The notes under the pieces were generated by a model. The model did not search any database. It was not told the origin of the DNA and saw only the letters and a program-made list of their open reading frames with translations. A stretch of DNA of 64,000 nt from an uncultured Paracoccaceae bacterium (GTDB lineage Bacteria; Pseudomonadota; Alphaproteobacteria; Rhodobacterales; Rhodobacteraceae), in NCBI GenBank assembly GCA_947488175.1, contig CANKYO010000012.1:82576-146575 (forward strand), read 5' to 3'. Within the stretch, counting starts at the first letter, position 1. Each line of letters opens with the position of its first letter. Of this stretch, positions 41,795-50,300 are shown piece after piece. The position numbers were made by a program, and so were the translations under genes.

Positions 41795-42210
41795 GGCTCT
41801 TCGCTCATTTCTTTATTGGTCAAGTGCACTCAAAAAAAAGCCATTTTTGCTAACAATCGAACCAGGGACAATCGAAAGTTCCGAAGCCCGCTGTTGGGCC
41901 GAAACCTTACGACTTATAAATTCATGTTTGCCAAGAACTGCTAACTGTAAGGGTCCGCGTCCAAGAATCCGAAGATCACCCCTCGAACCTACAGCGAATG
42001 TTGCTGACCCAGCCCCTGGGGCCCGAATCCACAATCGGCTGGTCACACTTATCGGGGGCGGTTTCTAGAAATGGAAGAAAAAGTCAGTTCTGCTAGGAGA
42101 GCATCGCCAAATTCGCTAAAAATGGCGAAAGTTGCGTTCTTACCCGGCAAAAGTTGCAAGTCTCGCCGGACAAGTTGCGATTCATGCCGGACGACACAAG
42201 AGGAAGTGCT
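41795..42210. other. Non-coding gap with short degenerate tandem repeat
   Basis: About 415 bases between DUF5946 and tRNA-Gln. No gene is recognised. Near the tRNA end (42128-42193) three related units of about 22 bases occur in tandem, each with AAGTTGC near its start and CCGG near its end: AAAGTTGCGTTCTTACCCGG, AAAAGTTGCAAGTCTCGCCG and AAGTTGCGATTCATGCCGG. Their role is unknown. Confidence 0.45.
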
Positions 42211-42285
42211 TGGCTGGGATGGTAGGATTCGAACCTACGGTACACTGTACCAAAAACAGTTGCCTTACCACTTGGCTACATCCCA
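42211..42285 (-). tRNA. tRNA-Gln (anticodon TTG)
   Basis: On the minus strand the gene begins TGGGATGTAGCCAAGTGG and ends CATCCCA-G-CCA, so the CCA end is encoded. The seven-base acceptor stem TGGGATG/CATCCCA pairs fully, the anticodon arm ACTGT-TTTTGGT-ACAGT has the TTG anticodon for CAA codons, and the T arm has GGTTCGAATCC. All tRNA landmarks are present. Confidence 0.97.
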
Positions 42286-42345
42286 GCAGCGTTGCGCTAG
42301 ATACTGCGATGATCGGCGCGTATCAAGTACCGATTGTCAAAAATC

Positions 42346-43665
42346 TCATTCTTTTGGGGCGTCCTCGGACAACAGATCACCGGTTTCGCCGCCTTCGCGT
42401 TCGGCGTCGATCATTTCTTCCAATTGCTCATCCCCGGTTGCCGCGACATCGCCGGGTTTCGATGGTTTTGCGGCCTTGGGTGCCGGAGCAACAGGCCGCT
42501 CTTCCGTTTCGGTGATCTGAGCCGTCTGCGCCCCCAGCATCTGGATCCGATAGGTCGTGTCCGGCACTTCCACGCCCGCTGCTTCGATCGCTTCCTTTAC
42601 AAGGCGCAGTGTTTCGCCCCGCGCGCGCAAAAGGTCGGTTTCACGCTGATCAATCCAGCCAGTGACCGTCAGGAAAATGGCACCGTCGCCGATCCGGTTG
42701 ATCCAGACCGCCGGTCCAGGCGCCTCGACCACAAAGGGCTGTGCGGCAACCGTTTCCGCCGCTAGTTCACGTACCGCGCCCAGATCGGCGTCTGAGGCGA
42801 CCCCGATCTCGAAATCGAACCGCCGTTCGGGGTTGCGCGAATAGTTGATGATCCGGCTTTTGAAAACGGTCGCGTTGGGGATGCGGATGTGGTTGCCGTC
42901 GAATGACAAAAGGATCGTCGCCCGGCTCGTCAGCTTGATCACCTTTCCCGTGTCACCGTTGATTTCCACCGCATCGTTGGGGCTGAACGGTTGCCGGATC
43001 GACAGCATGACCGACGCGATATAGTTTTCGACCGTGTCACGGACGGCAAAACCCAGCGCCAGACCGATGATCCCTGCCGCACCCAAGATCGTGCTGAGCA
43101 GGGCGGTTGCGTTCAAAACATCAAGTGCAACCACAATGCCGATGATGACAAACGCGATGCGGATGAACTGGCGGTATAGCTCGGCGATAAACGCATTTGG
43201 GGCCAACCGGTTCCAGGGTTGGCGCATGCGGGCGATCAGCACACCCACAAAGACGATAGCGATAAAGACGCAAAGGGCGATCAGGGCTAATGGCAGAAAC
43301 GCGATCAACTGATCCAGACGCGCCCTGAAACGATCAACCGCCGGGTCCAGCCGGGCGCCGATATCAGCGGTTTCAACCACATTGTTGCGGACGGCCACGA
43401 CCCCTTCGACCCGGTTCGCCAGCGGTTCCAGCGCGGCGGCCTCGGCTGCGGAGGTTGTCGTGCCACGCATGGTCACGACGCCCTCATTCACGATGACGGT
43501 CACATCGTCGTAATTCCCCAATTCACGCAGGATTTCCCGCAGCCTTTCGGCGATGGCGGCATCCTGGCTGGCAGAATTCTCAGTGCCGATCATGCCGCCG
43601 GCCTCTTGGGCGGCGACAGGCAGGGCAAGGGTTAGCAGAAGGGCGAAAAGGGCAATAAGGCGCAT
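42346..43665 (-). CDS. BON-domain mechanosensitive ion channel (MscS family)
   Basis: ATG 43665 gives 439 residues with a signal peptide (LIALFALLLTLALPVAA); the longer ORF adds only an unlikely extension. A BON domain (about 40-110: LREILRELGNYDDVTVIVNE, then VEGVVAVRNNV) precedes three membrane segments (about 130-150, 170-190 and 200-225) and the MscS pore-lining and beta domains (AGIIGLALGFAVRDTVENYI, then GKVIKLTSRATILLSFD). MscS channels release solutes on hypo-osmotic shock. The periplasmic BON domain may bind lipid or sense the envelope. Confidence 0.85.
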   Translation of the reverse strand: MRLIALFALLLTLALPVAAQEAGGMIGTENSASQDAAIAERLREILRELGNYDDVTVIVNEGVVTMRGTTTSAAEAAALEPLANRVEGVVAVRNNVVETADIGARLDPAVDRFRARLDQLIAFLPLALIALCVFIAIVFVGVLIARMRQPWNRLAPNAFIAELYRQFIRIAFVIIGIVVALDVLNATALLSTILGAAGIIGLALGFAVRDTVENYIASVMLSIRQPFSPNDAVEINGDTGKVIKLTSRATILLSFDGNHIRIPNATVFKSRIINYSRNPERRFDFEIGVASDADLGAVRELAAETVAAQPFVVEAPGPAVWINRIGDGAIFLTVTGWIDQRETDLLRARGETLRLVKEAIEAAGVEVPDTTYRIQMLGAQTAQITETEERPVAPAPKAAKPSKPGDVAATGDEQLEEMIDAEREGGETGDLLSEDAPKE

Positions 43666-43726
43666 GGGAAACTCGGGCGAATGGCATTGGACCAACCCTA
43701 GTGGCTGGCGGCAGCCTGTCCAAGCC

Positions 43727-44560
43727 CTAAACCCGCAGCGGGTCCGCCTTGGCCAGCGCGTCAAACTTCATCAGGCTTTGCACCAGTGCACCCATCTGAT
43801 CAAGCGGGATCATGTTCGGCCCGTCGGACGGGGCGGTATCCGGATCCTCATGGGTTTCGATAAACACCGCTGCAATGCCGAGTGACACCGCTGCCCGCGC
43901 CATGACTGGCGCAAATTCACGTTGGCCACCGGATGACCCGCCTTGTCCGCCGGGCTGCTGGACCGAATGGGTGGCATCCATCACCACCGGATAGCCGGTG
44001 CGCGCCATTGTCGGCAGTGACCGCATGTCGGCGACAAGCGTATTGTACCCGAACGATACGCCGCGTTCGGTCAGCAGAATATTTCTGTTGCCCGTACTTT
44101 CGATCTTGGTCACCACATTGGGCATATCCGAGGGGGCCAAGAATTGCCCCTTCTTGACGTTGATCACAGCACCGGTTTCGCCCGCCGCCAGCAAGAGATC
44201 AGTCTGGCGACACAGGAACGCCGGGATCTGCATGACATCGCAAACGGATGCGACCGTTGCGCAATGATCGGGCGCATGAATATCAGTCAGCACCGGGCAA
44301 CCGATACTATCCTTGACGGATTGCATGACCTTCAGGCCCTCATCCATTCCAAGGCCGCGTTTGCCCTCCAGCGAGGTCCGATTGGCCTTGTCATAGCTGC
44401 CTTTGAACACAAACTGCGCACCGGCAGCGGCACAAACCTCGGCCATGTGGCCTGCAATCATCTGGGCGTGATCAGTCCCCTCCAACTGGCAGGGGCCAGC
44501 GATCACCAAGAGCGGGCGGTCATTGCTGACCGTCAGCGCGCCAATCTGCACATCATGCAT
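43727..44560 (-). CDS. kdsA: 3-deoxy-8-phosphooctulonate synthase
   Basis: 277 residues, full length. Motifs VIAGPCQLE, FKGSYDKANRTSLEGKRGLG, PVLTDIHAP, PAFLCRQTDLL, NVKKGQFLAP, TERGVSFGYN and VMDATHSVQQPGG are all diagnostic of KdsA, which joins phosphoenolpyruvate and arabinose-5-phosphate to make KDO-8-phosphate. Its start overlaps the kpsE stop by one base. A kdsA copy inside a capsule-export cluster supplies KDO for the capsule lipid anchor; another copy for LPS may exist elsewhere. Confidence 0.97.
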   Translation of the reverse strand: MHDVQIGALTVSNDRPLLVIAGPCQLEGTDHAQMIAGHMAEVCAAAGAQFVFKGSYDKANRTSLEGKRGLGMDEGLKVMQSVKDSIGCPVLTDIHAPDHCATVASVCDVMQIPAFLCRQTDLLLAAGETGAVINVKKGQFLAPSDMPNVVTKIESTGNRNILLTERGVSFGYNTLVADMRSLPTMARTGYPVVMDATHSVQQPGGQGGSSGGQREFAPVMARAAVSLGIAAVFIETHEDPDTAPSDGPNMIPLDQMGALVQSLMKFDALAKADPLRV

Positions 44561-46131
44561 CAGGAACTGACCTGTTCGCGCAGGATAGAGGCGGTGAGTG
44601 AAATCATCAGATAAATCCCCGAAAAGATAAGAAACGCCAGGATCGTGTTTTCAAACGCGCGCGGATAAGTCGCCTCGTCCGGGGCGATGGGCCGCACGCT
44701 TTGCGACAGGTAGCGGACTTGCCGATTGGCTTCAATCCGGGCGGTTTCCATCTGTTCCAGGGCCTGCTGGACCAGCACCGTGCGAAAGGCATAGTTTTCC
44801 TCGGCCGTCCGCAATTCAGTGTTGCGGGCGGCCAGCGACGTTTCCGATGAGGTCCCGGTGGTCATTTCCGTACGCTTCTGGGCGATCAATTCATCGATAT
44901 TCGCAATCTGATCACGCAGGCTTTGCACCTGCAATTCGCTGGGCCGGGCCACATTCAGGCGTGATTGCAATATCAGGTTCAACCGCTGCCGTTCGGTTTC
45001 AAGCGATGTAATCTGCGCCATCCGGGCCGAGGTTTCGCTGGCCACATCAATCTGCTGAAAATCCTCCTGAATGCGCAAAAGATCACTCAGCGCTTCGGCC
45101 CGTTGGCGTTCGGCATCTTCAAAGCTTTCACGCGCCCCGGCCATCTGATCGTCGCGCAGGCGGCTGGTCAGCTGGTCCACCTGTTCTTCGGCATAGCCGA
45201 TCAGGGCATTGGCAAATTCCACGCTTTTGTCGGGATCAGCGGCAATGACCTCCATCCGGATGATGCCTTCGGTCGGATCATAGCTGATCTTGACGTGGTT
45301 GGTGTACAGGTCAAAGGCACTTTCGTTTGTGGCGTCGGCGGGCAGCCGCTGGATTTCGTCGATATCGCCATCCGAAAAATGTGCTTTGAACCCGTGATCC
45401 TCGTCCAGACGCAACATGGCCTCGCGTGAGGCCAGATAGGATTGCACCGCAATGCTGTCCTGCTGGGTCGCCATGGATGTCCCTTGAAACAGGCTGGCAA
45501 AGCCGCCAACCGGCTTTTGCGACTGGGCCTGCTGAATGACGATTTCGGAATTGGTGGCATACATGGGCGTCGCCATTGTGAAATAATACCAACCAACCAG
45601 AAACGTGGGCAGGAAGACGAAAAACGACAGACGGGTGAACAGCAGGGCCAGCTTGCGGCGGCGGCGGCGGGCAATGTCGCGCTGGATTGCAGCCACTTCC
45701 GAGATTGGCGCATTCGGGGCCTTCGACGTCACCACGGGCATGGTGCTCTTGTCTTTTTTCAGGGCCTCGGGCAGTTGCGGTTGCTGTGGCGCCGCGGTTT
45801 TGCTGTCCTTGCCTTCGGTGACAAGCTCGAGCACGGAACTGCGCTGGAACGGATCAATGCCCGCCTTGCGCAGCTGATAGACCGCATCAAAATCCGAACT
45901 GACCGCCAGCCCGTTTTTCTGTGCGACACGGCGGGCCATACGCAACTGTCGGGCGGTTAGACCTTCCTTGGTGATCGCCTCGATCTCGGCCTCTTCGGCT
46001 GGGGTTGGCGGGGCTTCGGCCTCGGTCACCGTGACATCATCATCCTTCCCGGTCCCGGTCGGATCGAGCATATTCAACAACCGGCTGCGCCGCTGTATCC
46101 GAAATTTCTTAACCCTCGGTTTCGTAGTCAT
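44560..46131 (-). CDS. kpsE: Capsule polysaccharide export inner-membrane protein
   Basis: 523 residues from ATG 46131. A proline- and acid-rich N-terminal cytoplasmic part (about 1-150) precedes the first membrane segment (LALLFTRLSFFVFLPTFLVG, about 155-175). The large periplasmic coiled-coil region (about 310-470, with LRDDQMAGARESFEDAERQR) and a C-terminal membrane segment (about 495-515) follow. This is the KpsE/CtrB/BexC architecture, the periplasmic adaptor that links the ABC transporter to the outer-membrane exporter. The N-terminal extension is longer than in KpsE of E. coli. Overlaps kpsT by 23 bases. Confidence 0.85.
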   Translation of the reverse strand: MTTKPRVKKFRIQRRSRLLNMLDPTGTGKDDDVTVTEAEAPPTPAEEAEIEAITKEGLTARQLRMARRVAQKNGLAVSSDFDAVYQLRKAGIDPFQRSSVLELVTEGKDSKTAAPQQPQLPEALKKDKSTMPVVTSKAPNAPISEVAAIQRDIARRRRRKLALLFTRLSFFVFLPTFLVGWYYFTMATPMYATNSEIVIQQAQSQKPVGGFASLFQGTSMATQQDSIAVQSYLASREAMLRLDEDHGFKAHFSDGDIDEIQRLPADATNESAFDLYTNHVKISYDPTEGIIRMEVIAADPDKSVEFANALIGYAEEQVDQLTSRLRDDQMAGARESFEDAERQRAEALSDLLRIQEDFQQIDVASETSARMAQITSLETERQRLNLILQSRLNVARPSELQVQSLRDQIANIDELIAQKRTEMTTGTSSETSLAARNTELRTAEENYAFRTVLVQQALEQMETARIEANRQVRYLSQSVRPIAPDEATYPRAFENTILAFLIFSGIYLMISLTASILREQVSS

Positions 46132-46768
46132 AGAGCCGTTTCGCCTCTTCCAAGGTGTCAAACATATGCAGCTGGCCGTTCTTTAGAACAGCCGCCGAGC
46201 GCGCAAATCTTTCTAGTGTCCCAGGCTGGTGCGACACAATGATGATTGTGGTCTTTTCCAGCCGTTCACGCAAAATCTGGCCCGCCTTGCGGTTGAACTC
46301 GGCATCCGTGGATGCGGGCATGCCTTCGTCGATCAGGTAAATCTCGAAATCCAGCGCCAGCATCAGGGCAAAGGAAAACCGGGCCGCCATGCCAGCGGAA
46401 TAGGTGCCGACAGGCATGTCGAAGTATTCTTCCAGACCACAAAGCCAGCGACAGAAGGCTTCGACGTAATCAGGATCAAGCCCGTATAGACGCGCGATAT
46501 AGCGGCTGTTTTCCATGGCGGAATGCTTTTGGGTCACGCCGCCCATAAACCCCAAGGGGAATGATATCTTGCTGGTCCGGGTGATGGTGCCTTCGTCCGG
46601 TTTTTCCAGACCGGCCATCATCTTGATCAGGGTCGTCTTGCCCGTGCCATTGGGCGCCAGAATGCCCAGCGAATTGCCCAGCTCAACCCGAAAGGACACG
46701 CGGTCAAGGATCACCTTGCGCTGCGTGCCGGTCCAGAACGACTTGCTGACATTTGCGAACTCTATCAT
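46109..46768 (-). CDS. kpsT: Capsule polysaccharide ABC transporter ATP-binding protein
   Basis: ATG 46768 (MIEFANVSKSFW) gives 219 residues, typical for KpsT/CtrD. Walker A is LAPNGTGKTTLIK, the ABC signature TYSAGMAARFSFAL, and Walker B FEIYLIDEGM, the glutamate being the catalytic one; the D-loop is PASTD and the switch His lies in IIVSHQPG. It powers export of lipid-anchored capsular polysaccharide across the inner membrane. The kpsM permease gene that should partner it is not adjacent in this window. Confidence 0.9.
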   Translation of the reverse strand: MIEFANVSKSFWTGTQRKVILDRVSFRVELGNSLGILAPNGTGKTTLIKMMAGLEKPDEGTITRTSKISFPLGFMGGVTQKHSAMENSRYIARLYGLDPDYVEAFCRWLCGLEEYFDMPVGTYSAGMAARFSFALMLALDFEIYLIDEGMPASTDAEFNRKAGQILRERLEKTTIIIVSHQPGTLERFARSAAVLKNGQLHMFDTLEEAKRLYDYETEG

Positions 46769-46906
46769 CTTGGTCCAGCTTTGGGCAGTTTCGTCATGAC
46801 GACAATAGGTTAACACCCTATCACAATCAGCGCATTATCCCTAAAATACGGCAGTAATACAGCGACAATGGCGTGATACGTGGATTTCGGTGGGTGCCTA
46901 GCTGTG

Positions 46907-47098
46907 TCAGCGCCGCGCTGCGGTCAGAACCGCGGCGACCGTTCTCTGTAATTCGGGAACCAATTCTGCCTCAAACCAGGGATGTTTGCGCAGCCAGGTA
47001 TTGTTGCGCCATGACGGGTGGGGCAGCACGAAAGTGCCCGGCGCATGGGCTCGCCAATTGGCCACCATATCCGATATGCGGATAGAAAACCCGGTCCT
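46907..47098 (-). pseudogene. Uracil-DNA glycosylase family, C-terminal fragment
   Basis: The reading frame ends with ISDMVANWRAHAP, VLPHPSWRNNTWLRKHPWF and ELVPELQRTVAAVL. HPSWRN with the following NPWF/HPWF is the C-terminal signature of a uracil-DNA glycosylase family. The N-terminal two thirds, with the active-site motif, are missing; the frame loses similarity upstream of about 47098. It is a truncated gene tail lying just upstream of the kpsT gene. Confidence 0.6.
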
Positions 47099-47394
47099 CA
47101 TCGTCCGCTTTTGTTTGCAGAACCAAGGAACAACGAAAACTCTTAGGTCCATTCGCCCGAGACACTGCAAAATGCAGCAACTGGACCCAAGATAGCGGGT
47201 CCTAAGACGGATATTAAGCCAAACGAGTCTCGCGCAAGTTGGTCCCTCAACTTATTATACATTTAAAACAGTATTTTAAGTAGGGTCACCACTCGATTTT
47301 TTCTTGCTCCTGAATCACGTCACGAAACTGAAATCAATGGATCCTGACCCTAATACTTCAATCAATTGGTGGTTCGTCCCCATCCGCTTCTAGC
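47099..47394. other. Gap downstream of the giant repeat gene
   Basis: About 296 bases, AT-rich in the middle, between the UDG fragment and the stop of the SdrD-type gene. No gene or clear terminator hairpin is seen. Confidence 0.4.
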
Positions 47395-50300
47395 TCAGCA
47401 AACGCAGTCTTGCATCAAGTCGTCGAATAACACGGTCACGATGAACGCCTGATCATAATCTGTATCTTCTGTTGCCCCTGCCTGCACTTCGGTTGGATCA
47501 AGAATGATCGTCATCAGATCGCCTTCACCAGCTTCAAAACCGTCGCCTTCTTGAAGTGCCAGAGCAAGAAGCTCGTCCACGTTTTCCTGTGTCCCATTGT
47601 AGAAGTCGCCCACGAAAACGGGAATGTTCATCTGCGAATTGCCATCTGTCAGACCCCAGATCGCATGTTGGATTTCGGCTTCGGTATAGTTGCGGCCGGC
47701 TGATGGCCCACTGACGTCACCATTGCTTGTTTCGGTGAAGCTCTGGTTTAGCAGCCAGTTGATCGCATCAAGGTTCTCAACCAGGTTGTTGGTGAAAACA
47801 TCGCCATCCATCGCGCTTTCCGTACCGGCATAAAGATCCATGCTCACTTCGATATCAGCGATGAAATCCTCCTCTCGTTCGATGCAATATGCGGATTCGA
47901 TGCTCAGACCATCCAAACGGCTGTCACCGGTGCCATTAATGGTTGATGAATAGCCAAGACCTGCCCGGAAGTTGCCTTGTGTCGTTGCAGCCGCCATTGG
48001 CAGGGTTTCGGCAATCGTTTCCACTGTATTCAGAGCGCCTTTGACCTCGACCGTCACCATGGCGTCATCTGTGCCATCCCGACCGTCCGAGATCGTATAG
48101 ACGAAACTGTCATTCAAGGTCGTCCCGATGAGGATATCTGCGGCCGCAACACCATCCAGTACAGCATTTGTGCTGTCATACTCCAACGCACCAGCCTGAT
48201 TCAACGTCACGACGGCACCGCTTTCGAGCGTTATGCTTTCGCCTGCTGCCAGCACAACACCGTTGACCGTTGCCAGCGTGACAATGTCATTGTCTGCATC
48301 CGTATCGTTGGCCAAAACGTCAATCGTGGTCGTTTCAAGCGCACACACCATGGCCGTATCATCTGTCGCAACAGGTGCCGCGTTTTCAGTCACAAAGCCA
48401 GCATCGACCGTCAAATCGGTTTCGCCGATACCCAGGACGATGTCGCCGGTTTGCCCTGTCGTGGCGTCAGCATCACTATCGGCCGCATCGTTGCCGGTAT
48501 TCGCGGTTGTAAAGTCAAATCCGTCGGCTTCTTCAAACAGAACGCTGTAGGTTCCCGCATCCAGGTCGTCGAAAAGATAGGTACCGTCGGCTGCCGTTGT
48601 GGTCGTGGCAATGACGATGTCATCTTCATCCAGCAGAGTGACACCAATGTCGGCCAGCGTCGCCTCGCCGGCGTCAAAAGACCCGTTCCCGTTTTCGTCG
48701 ATAAACACCGTGTCTCCCAAGGAGGCTGTCCCCGGATCAGCAATCCCGGCATCGACATTGCGGATCGCGTCGCCGATGTTCACCGTCACAGGGGCTGTGG
48801 TGGCTGTGCCATCGCCATTGTCCACCGCGTCGCTGTCGGTCGTGTCGTCTCCGCCCTGATCGGGGGTCACAAAGACCTGATCGCCGGGGTTTGTGAAGAT
48901 CACACTGTACTCACCCGCATCGAGATCTTCGAAGAGATAGGACCCGTCCGCGGCGGTCGTGGTTGTCGCAACCACCACACCGCCCAGCACCAATTGCACC
49001 GTGGCACCGGGCACGCCTGTGTCACCCGCGCCTTGCACGTCATCCTTGTCCGCATCGACAAAGAACACGCCGCCCAGGCTCGCCGTGCCGGGGTCCTCGA
49101 CCCCTGCATCCACGTCGCGGATCGCATCGCCGATGGTCACGGCAATCGGACCGGTCGCACCGGTCGCGGGATCGGCGTCGCTGTCGGAGACATCGTCGCC
49201 CACATCCTGCGCCACCAGCACCTGGCCATCCACATCCGTCGGGAAGACCACCACATAGGTTCCCGCATCCAGATCGGTAAAGAGATACGACCCGTCCGGA
49301 CCCGTCTCTTGCGTCGCCACCACATTGCCGTCTGCGTCCTGCAGGGTCACGGTCTGTCCGGCAATCCCTGTCTCCTCCCCGTCGCCATTGTCCTGATCGT
49401 CGTCATCGCTGTCGATAAACAGGCGCCCGCCAAGCGAGGCCGTGCCGGGGTCCACCAGACCCGCATCCACATCCGCCGTTGTCTCACCGGCCACGACGCT
49501 GATCAGACCAGTCGTGCCGGTCGCATCCACATCGCTGTCGACTGCATCGTCGCCGCCTGCATCCTGGCCTGCAAAGTCCAGACCCGTCGGATTGTCGAAC
49601 TGGACACTGTAATCATCGCCCGGGGCAAGATCGTCGAATGTATAGCTGCCATCGGGACCGGTCGTTGTGGTCGCAACCACCACTCCGCCTTGCAGCAGTG
49701 TGACGGTGACCCCTGCGACAGGCGTGTCCCCATCGCTTTGCGTGTCAGACTTGTCGGTATCGACAAAAAGCACGCCCGTGATCGCACCCGTATCCGGATC
49801 AGCAATCCCGGCGTCGACATTGCGGATCGCGTCGCCGATGTTCACCGTCACGGGGGCTGTGGTGGCTGTGCCGTCGCCATTGTCCACCGCGTCGCTGTCG
49901 GTCGTGTCGTCACCGCCCTGATCGGGGGTCGCAAAGACCTGGTCGCCGGGATTGGTGAAGATCACGCTGTACTCACCCGCGTCGAGGTCTTCGAACAGAT
50001 AGGACCCGTCATCCGCCGTCATGGTCGTCGCAACCACTACACCGCCCAGCACCAGTTGCACGATGGCACCGGGCACGCCTGTGTCGCCCGCGCCCTGCAC
50101 GTCATCCTTGTCCGCATCGACAAAGAACACACCGCCCAGGCTCGCCGTGCCGGGGTCTGCCACACCGGCATCGATATCGCGGATATCCTCGCCCACCCCC
50201 ACGGGGATCAGCGCCGTCACCCCGGTGGTCGGGTCAGCGTCGCTGTCCACACTGTCATCACCGCCCACATCCTGGCCAACCAGCACCTTGCCATCCGCAG

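Noticed and set aside
42128..42193. Three tandem 22-base units considered as a CRISPR or iteron array
   Set aside because: Units are adjacent without spacers, poorly conserved, and no replication or cas gene is nearby. Left as an unexplained tandem repeat.
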